Below, one piece after another: positions 15,493-21,955 of a stretch of DNA of 21,955 bases (the stretch's first letter is position 1; the number at the start of each line of letters is the position of its first letter). A model generated the notes under the pieces. That model was not told the origin of the DNA and did no database searches. It worked only from the letters and a program-made list of their open reading frames with translations. A program made the position numbers and the translations under genes. This DNA comes from a virus: IMG/VR virus record IMGVR_UViG_3300028844_006581, positions 1 to 21,955 of that record; one strand, written 5' to 3'.

Positions 15493-17301
15493 ATGAAAAA
15501 GTTTTCGCAAATAATTTCTGAAGTTGCAGAACCAAAATCCGGCGACGAACAAAGATTCAAGGCTGCGCACGTTGTTACAAAAGTAGGACATCCAGTTGCG
15601 TTAGATCATCAGTTCACCGGCGAAATTGAAGGAATAGGTTCAACTGTTCGGATCGCGGATCATAAAAAAGGCGAAGATGAAGCCGCGTATGATCCGTCAT
15701 ACGTAGAAAAAGATAAACAGTTTACTCTGCCTCGTAATGTGGATGAAGCTATGGATCCAGTAAATGCCAAAGCTTTAAAAGGTAAACACAAAGATCGTAA
15801 AGATAAAGATATTGATAACGATGGCGACGTTGACGACTCAGACGAGTATTTGCACAAGCGTCGTAAAGCAGTATCAAAAGCAATCGACAACACAGAAAAA
15901 CAAGAAACTGTTTCTGAAGCAGCAACTCCTCAAATGATGAAATGTGCAAAAGAACTTGAGGCATATGCAAAGAAACACGGTGGTATAGATAAAGCTGACT
16001 TTATGAAAGCCGCAAAGATGTTAGCATCTGGCAAAGCTGGGACAAACCTTGTTAAATTTGTAGACGGACTTGATACGGATCCTCGTGAAAAAATTATTAC
16101 TTGTATGGGAAAGCATATGGGCAATAAAACCGTTGGAAAAATGTTTGGTGTTAATATTCGTGAAAATACCAAGAGAACATTAAAATCTCTAATTAATGAG
16201 ATCTCACGTTCAATGACACCAATGAGAAATAAATTTGGTGGAACTGTAATTCCTAAAAAGTTTGATGCTTATAAAAAGCATATGAAGACTCATAAATTAG
16301 ATGAGCCAACAGTACGTATGATTCATCAAAACCCTGATGAGGCTGAATCAAAGCGTATGATGAAGAATCCAAAGTATGCAAAGGCAGTTGATATGTATAA
16401 AGCTTCTATTAAAGAAGAAGCAGATCTTACCGAAAATCCTATGGAAGAAAAACCAATGATGATGAATGCCTTGCGTTCAATGTCACATAATATCATGGGT
16501 ATTGCTCGTTATGTTCAATCTACACAAGATCCTGAAGAATGGTTTCAAAACAAATTAGCCGGCGTGGCAAAAGAAATGCAAACATTATATAGCTATGCAA
16601 CAGCTGAAGTAATGAGCATGGGTGAAGAAGCAGAATTAGATGAAAGCCAAAAGGCAGCATTAGCTAAAGAACTTTCAAAGGCATCAGCTGGATCCGAAAA
16701 AGGTAAAAAGGCAGTTACACTTAAGCCCGCACCTTGGGAAAAGAAAGAAAATACAAATGAAGCAAGCGCTCACTATACCCAATCGGTTGCGCAACATTTG
16801 GCTAAAAAAGACGGTCACGATTATCATAAGCTTCCTGTTTATACTCTTGGGAAACCGCATCAACAGGGTTATCATAAGAAAGCACAAGATGCTTTAGCGA
16901 GTGGCAAATATAAAAGTGGTCTTCATGACTCAATTAAAAAAGAATCAGTTGAGCTTGATGAAACTACTTTGTCTGCAATTAAGAAACCAGTCAATATAAC
17001 AGGTCCTGATGGCAAAACACGTACTGTTTATAAAACAGTGAAGAATAAACAAACCGATGATAAAGGCCAGGACAAAATATCAACAAATGAATCAAATGAT
17101 ATTTTAGATGAAGCATTTAAACCAGGTATTGTTAAATTTAAAAATGGTCAATCTATGATCTTAAAGAAAGAAGACTCTGATGTATTGAACAAAATGCTCA
17201 AGAGCTTGTCTAAAAATAATCGTACAAAAATGGAAAATCTTGCGACAAAAGATAAAAAAGGATTTGCAGAAATTCTTGGTTTCGCTAAGGAAGCTATTTG
17301 A
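15493..17301 (+). CDS. Large prohead-core-like / internal virion protein in the gp67-gp68 slot, with EF-hand-like loop
   Basis: 602 residues, Lys/Glu-rich, located where T4 has small core proteins gp67 and gp68. Residues 106-117 read DIDNDGDVDDSD, a canonical calcium-loop spacing (D-x-D-x-D-G-x-V-x-x-x-D), flanked by basic KGKHKDRKDK and HKRRK. Helical blocks follow (about 145-225, 320-375). The last ~60 residues (FKPGIVKFKNGQSMILKKED onward, ending GFAEILGFAKEAI) look like a compact terminal domain. Short motifs resembling gp21 cleavage sites recur between blocks: VDE|A (83-86), VSE|A (140-143), LDE|S (382-385), LDE|A (538-541), and weaker TNE|A (421-424). This fits a core protein chopped during maturation. 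No specific T4 homologue is recognised by sequence; role is inferred from position and cleavage motifs. Confidence 0.65.
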   Translation: MKKFSQIISEVAEPKSGDEQRFKAAHVVTKVGHPVALDHQFTGEIEGIGSTVRIADHKKGEDEAAYDPSYVEKDKQFTLPRNVDEAMDPVNAKALKGKHKDRKDKDIDNDGDVDDSDEYLHKRRKAVSKAIDNTEKQETVSEAATPQMMKCAKELEAYAKKHGGIDKADFMKAAKMLASGKAGTNLVKFVDGLDTDPREKIITCMGKHMGNKTVGKMFGVNIRENTKRTLKSLINEISRSMTPMRNKFGGTVIPKKFDAYKKHMKTHKLDEPTVRMIHQNPDEAESKRMMKNPKYAKAVDMYKASIKEEADLTENPMEEKPMMMNALRSMSHNIMGIARYVQSTQDPEEWFQNKLAGVAKEMQTLYSYATAEVMSMGEEAELDESQKAALAKELSKASAGSEKGKKAVTLKPAPWEKKENTNEASAHYTQSVAQHLAKKDGHDYHKLPVYTLGKPHQQGYHKKAQDALASGKYKSGLHDSIKKESVELDETTLSAIKKPVNITGPDGKTRTVYKTVKNKQTDDKGQDKISTNESNDILDEAFKPGIVKFKNGQSMILKKEDSDVLNKMLKSLSKNNRTKMENLATKDKKGFAEILGFAKEAI

Positions 17302-17576
17302 TGGCATTCGTTTCTGTTCAAGGATCTAATAGTATATGGGAATATGATAATGCGCCTACTTTAGGATCATTGGCGTCAGGTGCAAAAGTTCATCCTAACG
17401 ACCAATACTATAGAGAAGCGAATGGAACGGTTACAAATGGTATAAGATCATTTACACCAACTGGCGGTAATGCTCAACTTACATATGTGAGATGCCGAAA
17501 AGTTGGTGAGACGATAATAAGAGGCGAGCTAAGCAAAAACTATTATGATAATAAATATGCTTCTGGCACACCATAG
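17301..17576 (+). CDS. Small protein of unknown function between core protein and gp21 genes
   Basis: 91 residues. The ATG at 17301 overlaps the previous stop as TGATG, so translation is probably coupled; an upstream TTG at 17298 is a less likely start. Sequence features include MAFVSVQGSNSIWEYDN at the start, GIRSFTPTGG in the middle, and YVRCRKVGETIIRGELSKNY near the C-terminus. It lacks a signal peptide, membrane segment or recognisable enzyme motif, and looks beta-rich. Its location among prohead genes suggests a minor structural or assembly protein. The function is not recognised. Confidence 0.7.
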   Translation: MAFVSVQGSNSIWEYDNAPTLGSLASGAKVHPNDQYYREANGTVTNGIRSFTPTGGNAQLTYVRCRKVGETIIRGELSKNYYDNKYASGTP

Positions 17577-17585
17577 TAATAAAAT

Positions 17586-17593
17586 TATAAATA
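17586..17593 (+). promoter_or_regulatory. T4-type late promoter box TATAAATA before gp21
   Basis: Exact TATAAATA preceded by T in a 39-base gap, 22 bases before the gp21 ATG. The leader carries AAAAAGGAA as ribosome-binding site. Confidence 0.74.
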
Positions 17594-17615
17594 GATTCTA
17601 AAAAGGAACAGTAAA

Positions 17616-18302
17616 ATGAAGTTAATTACCGAAGTATTTAATGAAGATGTATCAGTAATCACTGAAGCGTCCGAAGATGGTAAGAAAAATTACTTCATCG
17701 AAGGCATTTTTATGCAAGGTGATATTGCCAATCGTAATAATCGCACATACCCTACGAGTGTTCTTGAAAAAGAAATGTCGCGGTATAACAAAGAATTCGT
17801 TGAAACAAAAAGAGCTCTCGGTGAGCTTGGTCACCCTCCTGGACCCCAGATTAATGGTGATCGTGTTTCACACCTTATTACAGAGATGAAGCGTGACGGC
17901 AAAAACTTTATTGGTAAAGCAAAAATACTTGGTACACCGATGGGAGAGATAGTCAAAACATTTATAGATGAAGGTGTAAAATGTGGAGTATCTACTCGCG
18001 GCCTTGGATCTGTTAAACCAGGCAACAACGGTGTTATGGAAGTCCAAAAAGATTTCCATTTAGCCACAGTTGATATTGTAACAGATCCATCTGGACCTGA
18101 TTGCTTTGTAAACGGAATAATGGAAAACACAGAATATTACTTTGACATTGCTGCCGGAGCATGGAGACAACAACAGGTAGAAGAAGTAATCGAAGAAATA
18201 GTTAAAGAAGTCAAGCAAGAATATAAACGTACCGTGCGGGTTATTGATGAATCGCACGCTGCGAAACTATTCGAAAAGTTTGTTTCTTCTCTAAGAAATT
18301 AA
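17616..18302 (+). CDS. 21: Prohead core protease gp21
   Basis: 228 residues (T4 gp21 is 212). It has the T4-type prohead protease signature: NYFIEGIFMQGDIANRNNRT (25-44), LGELGHPPGP (68-77, H73 a candidate catalytic His), HLITEMKRDGKNFIGKAKIL (86-105), CGVSTRGLGSV (123-133, S126 a candidate nucleophile) and LATVDIVTDPSGPDCFVNGI (149-168). This serine protease sits inside the prohead and cleaves scaffold, capsid and core proteins after Glu. VITE|A at residues 14-18 fits its own specificity and suggests N-terminal autoprocessing. The C-terminal helical tail (EEVIEEIVKEVKQEYK onward) may anchor it in the core. Confidence 0.95.
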   Translation: MKLITEVFNEDVSVITEASEDGKKNYFIEGIFMQGDIANRNNRTYPTSVLEKEMSRYNKEFVETKRALGELGHPPGPQINGDRVSHLITEMKRDGKNFIGKAKILGTPMGEIVKTFIDEGVKCGVSTRGLGSVKPGNNGVMEVQKDFHLATVDIVTDPSGPDCFVNGIMENTEYYFDIAAGAWRQQQVEEVIEEIVKEVKQEYKRTVRVIDESHAAKLFEKFVSSLRN

Positions 18303-18306
18303 TTAT

Positions 18307-18314
18307 TATAAATA
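18307..18314 (+). promoter_or_regulatory. T4-type late promoter box TATAAATA before gp22
   Basis: Exact TATAAATA preceded by T, five bases after the gp21 stop and 40 bases before the gp22 ATG; AAAAGGAGAG serves as a strong ribosome-binding site. Confidence 0.75.
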
Positions 18315-18354
18315 TGGATATGAAACACGAATCCAAATTAAAAGGAGAGTAAAT

Positions 18355-19362
18355 ATGTCAGAATTAGATGAAAAATTCGTTGCAGACGACGGTGTTTCTA
18401 CTGTTCCTGATGCAGTCCCCGGAGAAGGTGGCGAAATCAAGAAAAAGAAAGCCGACGTTAAAGCAAAAGCAGACCCAAAGGCAGACGAGATTGAGGATAC
18501 AGTAAAAACTCCTCAAGCTAAAGATGCAGGAAAAGCTCCAGCTCGCAAAGCAGACAAAGCAATGGGCGAGTCTGAAGAAACAACTGAAGAAGTAGAAGTA
18601 ATCGAAGAAGAGGTTATTTCTGTAGAAGAATCCATTTCACAAATGTTCGAAGGTATGGATCTATCAGAAGACTTTAAATCAAAAGTTACTCTGGTATTTG
18701 AAGCAGCTGTAAATGAATCTACAAAAACACGTGTAGACGAAGCTGTTGCTCAACTTGAAGAAAACTATGACAAACAATTGCAAGAAGCATTGGATGAAGG
18801 CCTTAATGGAATCATTGAGAACCTAGATACGTATCTTGACTATGTTGTCCAAGAATGGATGACAGAGAATGAAGTTGCCATAGAATCTGGTATCAAACTT
18901 GAAATGGCAGAGTCCTTGATGGATGGACTTAAAGAGCTATTCACTGAACATAATATCGAGATCGACGAAGACACCGTTGATGTGGTCGCAGCACTAGAAG
19001 AGCAAGTTGCTGAACTACAAACTCAAGCTAATGAATCTATAAACGATAACATTGCGCTTGGGAAAGAAATTAATTCGTTGAAAGCATCAAAAGTATTTGA
19101 TGAAATTTCAGAAGGATTGACAGTCAATCAGCAAGAGAGATTGAAAACTCTATCTGAGAAACTAGAAAATGAAGATCTTGAATCTTATGCAGCCGATCTT
19201 ACTACACTTAGAGAATCATTCTTTAAGAAAGACAAAGCTGTTGTAAGTGAAAGCACTGATGAAGAAGAAATCATCCTGGACGAAGATACACAGGATAAGA
19301 AACCTGCTTCACCATATTCTTCTGTACAAGCTTTAGTTGAAGCTTTAGACCGCAGAACATAA
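18355..19362 (+). CDS. 22: Prohead core scaffold protein gp22
   Basis: 335 residues (T4 gp22 is 269), very acidic and predicted mostly helical/coiled-coil. The first ~70 residues form a Lys/Ala/Asp-rich low-complexity extension. The body has YDKQLQEALDEGLNGIIENL (138-157), VQEWMTENEVAIESGIKLEM (165-184) and ESLMDGLKELFTEH (186-199), which match T4-like scaffolds. Potential gp21 cleavage sites occur at VDE|A (127-130), LQE|A (142-145), LDE|G (146-149) and ISE|G (251-254), consistent with degradation during maturation. It would assemble the transient core on which gp23 builds the shell. It has its own late promoter and precedes gp23. Confidence 0.93.
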   Translation: MSELDEKFVADDGVSTVPDAVPGEGGEIKKKKADVKAKADPKADEIEDTVKTPQAKDAGKAPARKADKAMGESEETTEEVEVIEEEVISVEESISQMFEGMDLSEDFKSKVTLVFEAAVNESTKTRVDEAVAQLEENYDKQLQEALDEGLNGIIENLDTYLDYVVQEWMTENEVAIESGIKLEMAESLMDGLKELFTEHNIEIDEDTVDVVAALEEQVAELQTQANESINDNIALGKEINSLKASKVFDEISEGLTVNQQERLKTLSEKLENEDLESYAADLTTLRESFFKKDKAVVSESTDEEEIILDEDTQDKKPASPYSSVQALVEALDRRT

Positions 19363-19391
19363 ACATTCGAATTAAGTGAAACAAATAAAAT

Positions 19392-19399
19392 TATAAATA
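19392..19399 (+). promoter_or_regulatory. T4-type late promoter box TATAAATA before gp23
   Basis: Exact TATAAATA preceded by T in the 74-base gap before the major capsid gene, 37 bases upstream of its ATG. The leader ends with AAGGAGAGACAAA, a strong ribosome-binding site. Confidence 0.78.
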
Positions 19400-19436
19400 A
19401 ACTCAGTTGATAACAAACGAAATAAGGAGAGACAAA

Positions 19437-20750
19437 ATGAGTCAATCTACTAATAAAGCACTGGTCGAAAAGTGGGGCCCTCTTCTGGAGCACTCATCTT
19501 TTTCACCAATTCAAGACGAGCACAAAAAAGCAGTTACTGCTACTCTTCTTGAGAATACAGAAAAAGCCTTAGTCGAAACTGGTGATCAGTCAATCAACAT
19601 GACATCACTTCTTCAAGAGGCCCCAACAAACGCAGCCGGTACAGGCGGGTTTGGTTCAGGCGCAGCTGCTCCTCAAGCAGGTTATGATCCGGTACTGATC
19701 TCGTTGGTACGTCGTTCAATGCCAAACTTGATGGCATATGACATTGCAGGCGTTCAGCCAATGACTGGCCCAACAGGCTTGATCTTTGCAATGCGTTCAA
19801 ACTACAGCGCAATGTCAGGTAACACTGCAGTAGAAGCATTCTACAACGAAGCAGATTCTGACTTCTCAGGTACAGGTACACAATCCAGTTCAACTGGTGC
19901 TGGCGCAACTGCTCCACATGGTACAGGTATGGCAACTGCTGACGCCGAAGCATTAGGTGATGGTGGCGGTACAAACTTTGCAGAGATGGCGCTAGCGATC
20001 GAAAAAGTTACTGTATCAGCAAAATCACGTGCGCTGAAAGCGGAATACACAACTGAGCTTGCTCAGGATTTGCGTGCCGTACACGGTCTTGACGCAGAAG
20101 GCGAATTGGCGAATATTCTTCAGTCAGAAATCTTGGCTGAAATTAACCGCGAGGTTGTTCGTACAATTTATACAACAGCGAAAACAGGTGCTGCTGCAAC
20201 TGCTTCAGCCGGTACATTTGATCTTGACGTTGACTCAAACGGCCGTTGGTCAGTTGAGAAATTCAAAGGCCTGATGTTCCAAATCGAGATTGAAGCAAAC
20301 GCAATCGCAAAAGCTACTCGTCGGGGTAAAGGTAACCTGGTTATTTGTTCTTCTGATGTTGCATCAGCATTGCAAATGGCAGGAGTCTTGGATTACGCAC
20401 CGGCTCTTAACAGCAACAACCTGGCAGTAGACGATACAGGAAATACCTTTGCTGGTGTTCTTAACGGTCGCTACAGAGTATATGTAGATCCATATGCTGG
20501 TTCAAACTACATGGTCGTAGGTTATAAAGGTTCAAGCGCATTTGATGCTGGCTTGTTCTATTGCCCATACGTACCATTGCAAATGTACCGCGCAGTTGGG
20601 GAAGATAGCTTCCAGCCAAAAATTGGTTTCAAAACCCGTTATGGCATGGTTGCAAACCCATTCGCATTCGGTCCAACTCGCTCAGCTGGCGCACTTACTG
20701 CCAACAAAAACGAGTACTACCGTCGCGTATTGGTATCAAACTTGTTCTAA
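19437..20750 (+). CDS. 23: Major capsid protein gp23
   Basis: 437 residues from the ATG at 19437; a longer in-frame TTG at 19407 is rejected because AAGGAG sits correctly before the ATG. T4 gp23 is 521, but marine T4-like capsid proteins are usually shorter. Diagnostic segments are LVRRSMPNLMAYDIAGVQPM and the following TGPTGLIFAMRSNY, then YTTELAQDLRAVHGLDAEGE, FKGLMFQIEIEANAIAKATR, and FQPKIGFKTRYGMVANPFAF. The predicted gp21 maturation cut is LLQE|A between residues 61 and 62, removing the N-terminal propeptide. Codon use is richer in G/C at wobble positions than in the glycan island (31 of 60 G+C at 19921-19980 against 20 of 60 at 2281-2340), as expected for a very highly expressed gene. 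Confidence 0.98.
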   Translation: MSQSTNKALVEKWGPLLEHSSFSPIQDEHKKAVTATLLENTEKALVETGDQSINMTSLLQEAPTNAAGTGGFGSGAAAPQAGYDPVLISLVRRSMPNLMAYDIAGVQPMTGPTGLIFAMRSNYSAMSGNTAVEAFYNEADSDFSGTGTQSSSTGAGATAPHGTGMATADAEALGDGGGTNFAEMALAIEKVTVSAKSRALKAEYTTELAQDLRAVHGLDAEGELANILQSEILAEINREVVRTIYTTAKTGAAATASAGTFDLDVDSNGRWSVEKFKGLMFQIEIEANAIAKATRRGKGNLVICSSDVASALQMAGVLDYAPALNSNNLAVDDTGNTFAGVLNGRYRVYVDPYAGSNYMVVGYKGSSAFDAGLFYCPYVPLQMYRAVGEDSFQPKIGFKTRYGMVANPFAFGPTRSAGALTANKNEYYRRVLVSNLF

Positions 20751-20781
20751 TAACAACAAGATATCGGTCAACGATACTACT

Positions 20782-20809
20782 AAGGAGGGGTTTTATCCCC
20801 TCCTTTTTT
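20782..20809 (+). terminator. Rho-independent terminator after gp23
   Basis: AAGGAGGGG, loop TTTTAT, CCCCTCCTT, then further T residues: a perfect 9-bp GC-rich stem with a six-base loop and a U-tract, 31 bases after the gp23 stop. Read on the minus strand it lacks a T-run after the stem, so it acts mainly on rightward transcripts and shields the convergent porin gene. Confidence 0.93.
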
Positions 20810-20937
20810 ATACATAATTCCAAAATACTTTGGCGTATTGCGCATCTAATATTTCTCGATATTCTTGTGCGTCAATTACGTTATTAAATAGTTTTCTAAT
20901 ACGGGGTTCCGTTAACTATTCCAATAATTTCAATCAT
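20808..20937 (-). pseudogene. Frame-broken small ORF (42 codons if one C is removed), function unknown
   Basis: One base downstream of the porin stop codon, an ATG (20937-20935) opens a frame beginning MIEIIGIVNGT that stops after 13 codons at 20898-20896. Skipping one C of the minus-strand CCCC run (20906-20903) joins it to a second open frame, continuing RIRKLFNNVIDAQEYRE and ending WNYV-stop at 20810-20808. The second part looks like real coding sequence for an amphipathic helix and has no start codon of its own. It could be a recent frameshift, a homopolymer sequencing error, or chance. No homologue is recognised. Apart from this and the terminator, nothing else is seen in the 20751-20938 gap. 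Confidence 0.4.
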
Positions 20938-20938
20938 T

Positions 20939-21880
20939 TTAAAACTTATACTTAATGGTTGCTTTAACACTATCATCAATATTTGATTTTACACCTGTCC
21001 AAGGACTTACTTGTTGTTTGTCCTGGTGGTAATAGAGACCTAACTCTAATGGTCCTTTAGTATGAATTGCTGCTAGATAATTATATGTAAATCCTAGATC
21101 ATCATCTTCAACTCTATGTGCTGTAAACATTAAATCTTTATTGTAATTATACATTACACCGTAATCTATACGTGTATTCTCTTTATCTTCCCAACGTTCA
21201 TAACCTAGACCGATTGGTAATCCCATACGATGTAAAGATGTACCCACAGAATAACCTTTTTGGGTTTCATTATCTGTATCAATTTGCATATAAGATATAT
21301 CAAGAATTGCTACTCGGGCGGTGGCACCATAATACATTGAGTCGTCTTCAGGGTTCCAACCTACTACACCACCATACGGCATGTCACGTTTAAGACGATA
21401 ATTGTTAAAATCAAATTCATCATTGTATTCCCATCCGCCAAAAGTAAATACTAACTTTTCTTGATGGTCAATACGAGAACTTGATTTAGTTATAATAACT
21501 GGTGCACCGATTTTAGAAGTTTTAGCAAAGCCTAAACGCTGTACGTCAGTTTCACCTATATATAATCTGCCGCCAGTAATACCTAACCCAAATTGTTTTT
21601 CAGTAATAGTATTATCTAAGTTTCTATCTAAAGCATAGTTTGTATCAAAGCGTGCTCCAAACCCAGCCCAGGTTGCAACCGGGTGATCTATCTCAGTTTC
21701 ATATCCACCCATTGCTTCAAATCTAGTGTCTACGGTTCCTTCAGTATTAGTATCGTCAATATAGATCTCAAAAGTACCGTTAATATATGGGCCATTTTTT
21801 TCTTCAATTTGAGTATGACCACCTGCAATGGCGCTTGACGCCATCGCTGTTATTAAAATTGTGCTTAGAATTAGTTTCAT
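20939..21880 (-). CDS. Phage-encoded outer-membrane porin-like beta-barrel protein
   Basis: 313 residues from the Met at 21880; an ATG 14 codons upstream is possible but would precede the signal peptide and overlap the upstream gene. GAGGG precedes the chosen start. MKLILSTILITAMASSAIAG is a classical Sec signal peptide with cleavage at AIA|GG. The mature protein has alternating hydrophobic/polar aromatic strands (FGLGITGGRLYIGETDV, YGATARVAILDISYM, LELGLYYHQDK) and ends VKATIKYKF, with the terminal Phe that directs BAM insertion. This fits a Gram-negative porin. It would be made in the infected cell and placed in the outer membrane, perhaps replacing or masking a receptor or altering permeability. 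It is antisense to all the structural genes and convergent with gp23. The exact porin subfamily cannot be named. Confidence 0.75.
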   Translation of the reverse strand: MKLILSTILITAMASSAIAGGHTQIEEKNGPYINGTFEIYIDDTNTEGTVDTRFEAMGGYETEIDHPVATWAGFGARFDTNYALDRNLDNTITEKQFGLGITGGRLYIGETDVQRLGFAKTSKIGAPVIITKSSSRIDHQEKLVFTFGGWEYNDEFDFNNYRLKRDMPYGGVVGWNPEDDSMYYGATARVAILDISYMQIDTDNETQKGYSVGTSLHRMGLPIGLGYERWEDKENTRIDYGVMYNYNKDLMFTAHRVEDDDLGFTYNYLAAIHTKGPLELGLYYHQDKQQVSPWTGVKSNIDDSVKATIKYKF

Positions 21881-21911
21881 ATTTTTTTCCCTCATGATTA
21901 TGTTCTGTTCC

Positions 21912-21955
21912 CTAATATGCACGATAAACTTCAGCGAGCTCTTGTTGGTTAGTTG
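21912..21955 (-). CDS. C-terminal end of an unidentified minus-strand gene (partial)
   Basis: Minus-strand frame entering from the window edge: TNQQELAEVYRAY then TAG at 21914-21912. It reads like a genuine helical C-terminus, but only 13 complete codons are visible. If real, it lies 31 bases upstream of the preferred porin start and shows that the porin belongs to a leftward operon. No function can be assigned. Confidence 0.35.
   Translation of the reverse strand, partial: TNQQELAEVYRAY

Noticed and set aside
17831-18257. Several overlapping minus-strand open frames of 60-99 codons
   Set aside because: All lie antisense to gp21, whose protease motifs are intact, and have no ribosome-binding sites or recognisable motifs.
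19407-19436. Extended TTG start for the major capsid protein
   Set aside because: The AAGGAG site and the ATG at 19437 give MSQSTN, a typical gp23 start; the extension has no ribosome-binding site.
20816-20935. A possible tRNA or small RNA in the gap after gp23
   Set aside because: No cloverleaf or stable stem beyond the terminator was seen; the interval is better explained by the minus-strand coding remnant.
21881-21922. Upstream ATG giving a 14-residue N-terminal extension of the porin
   Set aside because: It would place charged residues before an intact signal peptide, overlaps a likely upstream gene end, and the inner ATG has GAGGG before it.

Overview
The window is a late structural-gene segment of a T4-like (Straboviridae/cyanophage-related) tailed phage, almost certainly marine and infecting a Gram-negative host. 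The basis is uninterrupted T4 synteny (gp13-14-15-16-17-18-19-20-[core protein]-small ORF-21-22-23), AT-rich DNA, short tightly packed genes, and repeated exact TATAAATA boxes of the T4 late-promoter (gp55) type just upstream of gene starts. Host taxonomy cannot be read directly. A signal-peptide-bearing beta-barrel porin gene says the host has an outer membrane.

Layout: (1) 2-928, the 3' end of a collagen-like tail fibre or adhesin gene: 52 uninterrupted Gly-X-Y triplets followed by an S74/endosialidase-type C-terminal chaperone. (2) 1009-6983, five genes on the same strand forming a glycan/virion-modification island: a beta-propeller glycosidase-like protein, a methyltransferase-helical repeat-FkbM methyltransferase fusion, a GT25-GT2 glycosyltransferase fusion, a DUF6445-like 2OG-Fe(II) oxygenase, and a nucleotidyltransferase-type II phosphomannose-isomerase cupin fusion. 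(3) 7034-11325, neck and packaging genes gp13, gp14, gp15, gp16, gp17. (4) 11400-15467, tail sheath gp18, tail tube gp19, portal gp20. (5) 15493-20750, prohead genes: a large core-like protein with an EF-hand-like loop, a small conserved-looking protein, protease gp21, scaffold gp22, major capsid gp23, closed by a strong intrinsic terminator. (6) 20808-21955, minus strand: a frame-broken small ORF, the porin-like gene, and the tail end of another minus-strand gene running off the window.

How it works together: gp20 with gp22 and the core-like protein would nucleate the prohead, gp23 would form the shell, and gp21 would cleave gp22, gp23 and probably the core-like protein at (I/L/V)-x-E|(A/S/G) sites visible here. 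gp16/gp17 then package DNA, gp13/gp14 close the neck, gp15 caps the tail, and gp18/gp19 form the contractile tail. The glycan island lies between the fibre gene and the neck genes.

The most intriguing reading is that a collagen-like fibre, a GT25-family domain (the family that includes animal collagen galactosyltransferases) and a 2OG-Fe(II) oxygenase sit together, which resembles the parts list of a collagen hydroxylation/glycosylation pathway. This is inference: the visible repeats contain almost no Lys or Pro, and modification of host surface glycan is a strong alternative. No tRNA, CRISPR array or insertion sequence was seen. No gene-free stretch exceeds 300 bases; the longest is about 190 bases after gp23.
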